Below, in pieces: positions 22,039 to 26,361 of a stretch of 26,361 bases of DNA; within the stretch, counting starts at the first letter, position 1; each line of letters begins with the position of its first letter. A program made the translations under genes and the position numbers. The stretch comes from Thermoplasmata archaeon (GTDB lineage Archaea > Thermoplasmatota > Thermoplasmata > Thermoplasmatales > Thermoplasmataceae). Under the pieces are notes generated by a model. The model was not told the DNA's origin. It ran no database searches and saw only the letters and a program-made list of their open reading frames with translations. The stretch spans positions 1-26,361 of the forward strand of contig JAJZXP010000112.1 in NCBI GenBank assembly GCA_021806345.1, written 5' to 3'.

Positions 22039-23862
22039 ATGATCGAAAATACCCATGAGCAGGAAGTAAAAGTCAGGAGCGTAAGAAAAAACAAGTTCCA
22101 TGATAATTACAGTATTGCTCCGGAAACCTATGCGGGGCTTGCGATAGTTTTGATCTTTTCCTTTATCTTTTCAGTTATTTCATATTTAAGATACTACACG
22201 TTGAATGAACACGTTTTCGATCTGGGTGTGAACGCCAGTCTTGCATATTCAGTAATTCACTCCGGTAGCTTGATAGGTCAAATAAAAAACAATTCCATTG
22301 CGTGGAACAAGTTAATTTACATCCCGATTGGTCTGATTTACGGATTATATCCAAAGGAATATTTCTTAATGTTTTATCAGAACATATTCTTATCCTTTTC
22401 AGGGATTTACGTCTATCTCTTGGCTATCAAGTTCTTAGATTCCCGAAAGTTGGGATTAGTTCTATGCGTCCTGTGGTTTCTTTATTTTCCACTATCAGGA
22501 GTGTACTGGTTTGATTTTCATTACATGGCTTTTTTCCCAACTTTATTCCTAGGCGGGATCTATTATTATTACTCTGGGAGGTATGGAGCTTCTGCCCTTT
22601 TTTTAATTCTGGCTTCTGCGACAGACCTAATGGCCCCAGTTTTGGTTGTTTTGTTTTTACTTATAGAAATTGGTAAAAGAACATTAAAGGAGAAAAAATT
22701 AAGGCTGGCAAGATTTGAAATTTTTGCGATAATAATCTCCTGCATCATTTTTGCACTTCCTAATTTAATGTTTACAAAACCTCAGATCATCAATTACTTG
22801 GATGTCTCTTCCAATCTTCCATTATACTCAAATTATTTATTCAAACTTGAGTTTATTGTAAGGGTAACATTGCCTTTCATTTTCATCTCTTTTATAGGCA
22901 TTGAATTTCTGATTCTTCTCATACCAGTTGTGGCCCTTATACTTCAAAATTCATACTGGCCCTATGAATCCCAGTTATTTTTTCAGTATCCAAGTCTCTA
23001 TGTTGCCACTATTTTTTTGACTCTTTTGGTGGGATTAAAGAGAATAAGACACTCGATCTCAAAAAAAAGATTTAAAAAATTGGTGTTTGGGCTGGTAGTT
23101 CTTAACGTTATTCTTTTCACATTATACACTCCCGTGGGTAACATCCTGACCCAGAACATTCCTTCAAACCCAGGGGAGGTTTACTTAACGGGTTCAATCG
23201 GGTTTTCGTACCCTGATAGCAGTAATCTGTATCCAACGCCATCGGATATTAACATGATCAACTTTATTTGCGAGATACCGAAAGGTTCATCCGTTTTGGT
23301 TTCTGGAAATTTGCCCCAACTAATGCAGGGATTTAACCCTGTGTGTCTTAATGAAAACTTCAATAAAACACTTCCAAAATACATACCTGTCGATCCTTTC
23401 AGCAGGTTCTTTTTGATACCGGCTGCTGAACCTGGGCTGTCTAATAATTCACCAATTGTGAAAGTAAACTATTTGTTAAATAATTACAATTATGGTATAG
23501 TGAATTACTTCAAAGGAATGACTGTTTATGAATTGAATTCTGGCACCCAAGTCCTTCATTCTCAGGAAAATTATATGCAGGCAAAACTTCTTGCGAATGG
23601 TTCAAACAATTTCACCACGCGTATATCGATTTTAGTTCCTGGCAGTTACACATTCGTTTTAGGAAACGGACCGAGTCAAAATAATGTCTCGCTCACTTCA
23701 AATGATAAGGGGCTGATCATCACAAAGGGGAGTAATGACACATATGAAGCAACTACTGACTCCTATCTATCAGCGGTATCTCTTAACATTAATATCAATA
23801 GTAGTAATCACTTCACAGGAATAAACTTGATAATATATATAAACAAGGAATATTCGAGGTAA
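22039..23862 (+). CDS. DUF2079-type multi-pass membrane protein
   Basis: This 607-aa protein has an N-terminal charged cytosolic segment, about ten hydrophobic helices to about residue 400, and an outer C-terminal part of about 200 residues rich in Asn/Ser/Thr. The first loop, YLRYYTLNEHVFDLGVNASL, matches the 'LRH..F.T..FDLGIF.Q' block of DUF2079, a GT-C-like family. The middle has PLSGVYWFDFHYMAFFPTLFL, also typical. Function is unproven but is thought to be glycosyl transfer at the outer membrane face. The outer part shows several N-x-S/T sites (for example NNSP, NKT, NNFT), so it may itself be glycosylated. ATG 22039 is preferred to TTG 21964, because a TATA-like box (gttataata, 22014-22022) lies 22 nt before it. 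The next gene is translationally coupled. Confidence 0.65.
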   Translation: MIENTHEQEVKVRSVRKNKFHDNYSIAPETYAGLAIVLIFSFIFSVISYLRYYTLNEHVFDLGVNASLAYSVIHSGSLIGQIKNNSIAWNKLIYIPIGLIYGLYPKEYFLMFYQNIFLSFSGIYVYLLAIKFLDSRKLGLVLCVLWFLYFPLSGVYWFDFHYMAFFPTLFLGGIYYYYSGRYGASALFLILASATDLMAPVLVVLFLLIEIGKRTLKEKKLRLARFEIFAIIISCIIFALPNLMFTKPQIINYLDVSSNLPLYSNYLFKLEFIVRVTLPFIFISFIGIEFLILLIPVVALILQNSYWPYESQLFFQYPSLYVATIFLTLLVGLKRIRHSISKKRFKKLVFGLVVLNVILFTLYTPVGNILTQNIPSNPGEVYLTGSIGFSYPDSSNLYPTPSDINMINFICEIPKGSSVLVSGNLPQLMQGFNPVCLNENFNKTLPKYIPVDPFSRFFLIPAAEPGLSNNSPIVKVNYLLNNYNYGIVNYFKGMTVYELNSGTQVLHSQENYMQAKLLANGSNNFTTRISILVPGSYTFVLGNGPSQNNVSLTSNDKGLIITKGSNDTYEATTDSYLSAVSLNININSSNHFTGINLIIYINKEYSR

Positions 23863-23866
23863 ATGG

Positions 23867-25594
23867 ATGGAGAGGGATGATCTAGAGGGTTTAGAAGTCA
23901 TTTTTCAAAGATTCGGATTTCTTGGATTAGGCATACTTCTGTTATTTTTGCCCTATGTTATTTACGACAACGTAGGTTATTCCGGTCCCCTGTATATTGG
24001 AATGGAATTTTTCATAACACTGGTTGGCTTCATTTTAGTAGTATTTTCCACCCTGTCGTGGAAAAACAAGGAGATAAGCAAAAGGAAACTGAGGTTCATC
24101 ACGTTTCTTCTGTTATCCGCCATTAGTACTTTGATCATTATTATCGGGTTATCTCAGAGGGCAATTTATACGGACGAGCTTGCAATCGAAATGCTATCCG
24201 CTAAAAGGATAATGTCCGGCTTAAATCCATACGGATATAACTTCGGTGCAGCGGCACTACTTTCATACGGCGTTCCACTTTCAAGTCTGACTCCCACAAT
24301 AACAGGAGGCTACATATCATCTCTCCAGTACCCTGATTTAATGGTAATACTCTTAATTCCATTTTATTATTTTCATATAGACCCGGATATACTTCTGTTT
24401 GTTATGACAATTGTTCTTCTATGGATAATTGCAAATGAATTTATAGTCAGAAAAATGATTTTTATGGTTCCACTGGCAATTGCAGTTTCTCTTTTCAACA
24501 TCAACCTTATCTTCTTTTCGTACGATGGTATAACAGACATAGTTTGGGTTGTCTTTCTTTCCCTCTCTTTAGTTACACTGCAGAAGCGATATCAGCCTGG
24601 AATTTTTTTCGGCCTTTCAGTTGCGGCGAAACAGCTTCCCATATTTATACTGCCTTTTCTTCTGATCTTTATTTACAAGAGATACGGGGTTAAAAGGGCA
24701 ATAGAGTTTATGTTTTTTGCATTATTGATTTTCTTTGCATTGAATGCTCCATTCATAATAGCAAATGCTGGATTATTCTTCAGGGCAGTGCTTGCCCCGG
24801 AGAGTTCACCACTATTGGGGATAGGATTTGGACTATCACAGATATACTTTTCAGGGTACGTACCATTCGCTGACAGCGAATTTTTTACAATTTTAATGGT
24901 ATGTGTATGGTTGTTTTTCATTATCATATACCTTGAAAAGTTTGAAACCCTGAAATACAGCTTAACTGTTCTTCCAATTATAGTTGTTATATTCAACTAC
25001 AGGCTGCTGGAAAATTATATAATGTACTGGCCCATCATAACAATGACAACAATTCCATATATCATCAGTAAGAATAAGGAGAACTACTCTCCATCGGATA
25101 ATGTCGTATTGAAGTCAAAGGTATCTAATTTTCTCAACAAGGTAAAACTTAATGAAAAAATGACAAGGAAAATCTATAATGTTGCCCTATTGATAATTAT
25201 TATTTTCATAGTTTCTGTACCAGTTTTTGTGTTGGTTGAAAATGATTATTCTCACAGGAATGAGATAAAGATAGTTTCAGCTACAATATCAGCCACAATT
25301 CCAGGAGGTTATGCCGACAGCCTGACATTGAATATGACATATGGCGCCGGAATTTCAAACACTTCAATGAATTTTAGGATACTGGAAGACGGTTTTCTTA
25401 ACAATCCAAACGGTTTCTTTTGGAAAGAAAAGCAGTTAGCAAACAATAAAATACTGGACTTCGCCGTTTACAGCCTATACACGAACAATACAAGTGAATA
25501 TCTTTTAGCAAACAACAGTTACATTATAATCGCTTACAACCAGTACACTGAGACATGGTATCATATAACAGTGGGTAAAAACTTGATTTTCTAA
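23867..25594 (+). CDS. multi-pass membrane glycosyltransferase, GT39/GT87-like
   Basis: This 575-aa protein has about eleven to twelve helices. After two N-terminal helices the first outer loop reads QRAIYTDELAIEMLSAKRIM, with Asp103-Glu104 matching the 'DE' catalytic loop of GT-C enzymes. It continues SGLNPYGYNF and ISSLQYPDL, as in GT87-like mannosyltransferases. LSVAAKQLPIFILPFLLI is a further GT87-style block ('A..KQ.P...lP'). A last helix near 440 precedes an outer domain of about 130 residues rich in Asn/Ser/Thr (NMTYGAGISNTSMNF), which parallels the design of the preceding DUF2079 protein. The start uses GAGGT (23856-23860) overlapping the DUF2079 stop; the gap is four bases. Donor and acceptor are unknown; archaeal polyprenyl-phosphate sugars are likely donors. 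Confidence 0.65.
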   Translation: MERDDLEGLEVIFQRFGFLGLGILLLFLPYVIYDNVGYSGPLYIGMEFFITLVGFILVVFSTLSWKNKEISKRKLRFITFLLLSAISTLIIIIGLSQRAIYTDELAIEMLSAKRIMSGLNPYGYNFGAAALLSYGVPLSSLTPTITGGYISSLQYPDLMVILLIPFYYFHIDPDILLFVMTIVLLWIIANEFIVRKMIFMVPLAIAVSLFNINLIFFSYDGITDIVWVVFLSLSLVTLQKRYQPGIFFGLSVAAKQLPIFILPFLLIFIYKRYGVKRAIEFMFFALLIFFALNAPFIIANAGLFFRAVLAPESSPLLGIGFGLSQIYFSGYVPFADSEFFTILMVCVWLFFIIIYLEKFETLKYSLTVLPIIVVIFNYRLLENYIMYWPIITMTTIPYIISKNKENYSPSDNVVLKSKVSNFLNKVKLNEKMTRKIYNVALLIIIIFIVSVPVFVLVENDYSHRNEIKIVSATISATIPGGYADSLTLNMTYGAGISNTSMNFRILEDGFLNNPNGFFWKEKQLANNKILDFAVYSLYTNNTSEYLLANNSYIIIAYNQYTETWYHITVGKNLIF

Positions 25595-25624
25595 CCCGTC
25601 ACAAAGTTGTCTGACATTTACTAG

Positions 25625-25630
25625 TTTTTT
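25625..25630 (+). terminator. T-run terminator after the membrane glycosyltransferase pair
   Basis: Six T's lie 31 bases past the stop at 25594, in the gap before the last gene. No stable hairpin precedes them, as expected for an archaeal terminator. Confidence 0.35.
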
Positions 25631-25710
25631 ATAGAATAAAGTATAAATAGGAAAAGAAATGAAAGCAAGCAAATACTGAAAAACATTAAAATAGCAGATT
25701 TAGTAAAATT

Positions 25711-25731
25711 TAATATAGTATAATTAATACA
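25711..25731 (+). promoter_or_regulatory. AT-rich promoter region of the last gene
   Basis: taatatagtataattaatac contains at least two TATA-like cores. The downstream one (centred near 25723) points to a transcript start near 25748. A GAGGG follows at about 25743-25747. The rest of the 153-base gap holds nothing else recognisable. Confidence 0.35.
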
Positions 25732-25747
25732 GAAAGGTTAAAGAGGG

Positions 25748-26361
25748 ATAAAAATTCCTGAACTGTCTATTATCATACCAACATACAACGAAGTCAAAAA
25801 TATTCCTATTCTAGTCCACAGGATAGAGGATATGAATCTTGATCACGAAATCGTTGTTGTAGATGATAACAGTCCCGACGGAACTGCTTCAGCAGTGGAA
25901 AGGCTTCAGTCCAAATATACCAACATCATTCTTGTAAAAAGAAGCGGGAAAAATGGGATTGCAACTGCCATCAGAGATGGTATGATTGCATCATCAAGTT
26001 CCTATGTAATTGTAATGGACAGTGATCTTCAGCATCCTCCGGAAGTAATACCAAAACTTTACAGGCAGCTAAAGGCAGGAAAAGAAATAGCCATAGCATC
26101 TAGGTATGTTCGGGGAGGAAAGTCAGAATTTGGGCTTCCTAGGAAGGTGATTTCCAAAGTAGCAACATCTCTTGCTCATTTGAATATACCGGAGACTGAG
26201 GATATAAAGGATCCAATGTCAGGTTATTTTGGATTCAGGAGAGATATAATTCAACCAACCGATATCAAATCAAACGGTTACAAGGTTTTGTTAGAGATTC
26301 TTGCAACCTCAGGAGCAAAGAATGTTGTTGAGGTCCCCTATAGATTCAATAAAAGAGTAAG
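25748..26361 (+). CDS. GT2 dolichyl-phosphate mannose synthase (DPM1)-like, 3' end beyond the window
   Basis: The visible 204 residues form a GT2 domain that probably makes polyprenyl-phosphate sugars for the membrane enzymes upstream. Motifs in order are LSIIIPTYNEVKNIPILVHR, IVVVDDNSPDGTASAV, MDSDLQHPPE (catalytic Asp and DxD), IASRYVRGG, and KDPMSGYFGFRRDII with the 'DPMSGYF' signature of DPM1 and its archaeal relatives. The C-terminus, which often carries membrane helices, is cut off. The start is unusual: after an in-frame TAA at 25739-25741 the codons run AGA GGG ATA AAA ATT CCT GAA CTG. The first ATG is at 25832, past the IPTYNE motif. ATA 25748, ATT 25754 or CTG 25763 must initiate, or a base is miscalled. 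Confidence 0.75.
   Translation, partial: MKIPELSIIIPTYNEVKNIPILVHRIEDMNLDHEIVVVDDNSPDGTASAVERLQSKYTNIILVKRSGKNGIATAIRDGMIASSSSYVIVMDSDLQHPPEVIPKLYRQLKAGKEIAIASRYVRGGKSEFGLPRKVISKVATSLAHLNIPETEDIKDPMSGYFGFRRDIIQPTDIKSNGYKVLLEILATSGAKNVVEVPYRFNKRV

Overview
The window looks like chromosomal DNA of a Thermoplasmatales-type archaeon (Thermoplasmata, Euryarchaeota). The strongest marker is the proteasome beta subunit. Its 8-residue propeptide ends METG before [19 protein letters not shown], and it has the same 211-residue length as the Thermoplasma acidophilum subunit as I recall it. An archaeal CPSF1-type termination nuclease, a zinc-knuckle nicotinate phosphoribosyltransferase and many TATA boxes placed 22-29 nt before the start codon (leaderless transcripts) agree with this. 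The DNA is AT-rich and densely packed, and four convergent gene pairs abut or overlap at their 3' ends. I saw no rRNA, tRNA or CRISPR array.

Layout. (1) 1-6215: a short gene end, an ESCRT-III/Snf7-like protein, two different MFS transporters, a histidine phosphatase, a CoA-disulfide-reductase-like flavoprotein and a small alpha/beta hydrolase. (2) 6216-8919, minus strand: a tight three-gene operon of an uncharacterised helical protein, an SPFH protein with two C-terminal zinc ribbons, and a YdjG-like protein with two N-terminal zinc ribbons. It resembles part of the Bacillus ydjFGHI membrane-stress locus, whose PspA-like member belongs to the ESCRT-III superfamily. (3) 9011-12099: an operon of cysteinyl-tRNA synthetase, nicotinamidase and nicotinate phosphoribosyltransferase (Preiss-Handler NAD salvage). 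It converges on a cyclophilin, followed by a PIG-V-like membrane mannosyltransferase. (4) 13643-14316: a gene-free stretch holding the decayed, internally deleted remnant of an IS200/IS605-type tnpB. (5) 14317-19985: purC, an unknown 129-aa protein, a stand-alone PolB-like 3'-5' exonuclease, a CBS-pair protein, proteasome beta, and aCPSF1/FttA followed closely by an unknown 175-aa protein. (6) 20052 to the window end: a surface-glycan cluster with two GT2 enzymes (one cut by the window edge), a GT4 enzyme, a DUF2079 membrane protein and a GT39/GT87-like membrane protein.

Several starts were moved from the longest open frame to an internal codon supported by a TATA box, a ribosome-binding site or family N-termini: cysS, pncA, psmB, the SPFH gene, the zinc-ribbon gene, the hydrolase, the cyclophilin, the GT4 gene and the DUF2079 gene. 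Most notable for follow-up are the SPFH/zinc-ribbon operon near an ESCRT-III-like gene, the tnpB fossil, the unknown partner of aCPSF1, a Cys-to-Asp change at an expected zinc ligand of CysRS, and the apparent ATA/ATT start of the last gene. No homology search could be run, so family names rest on visible motifs and recalled family features.
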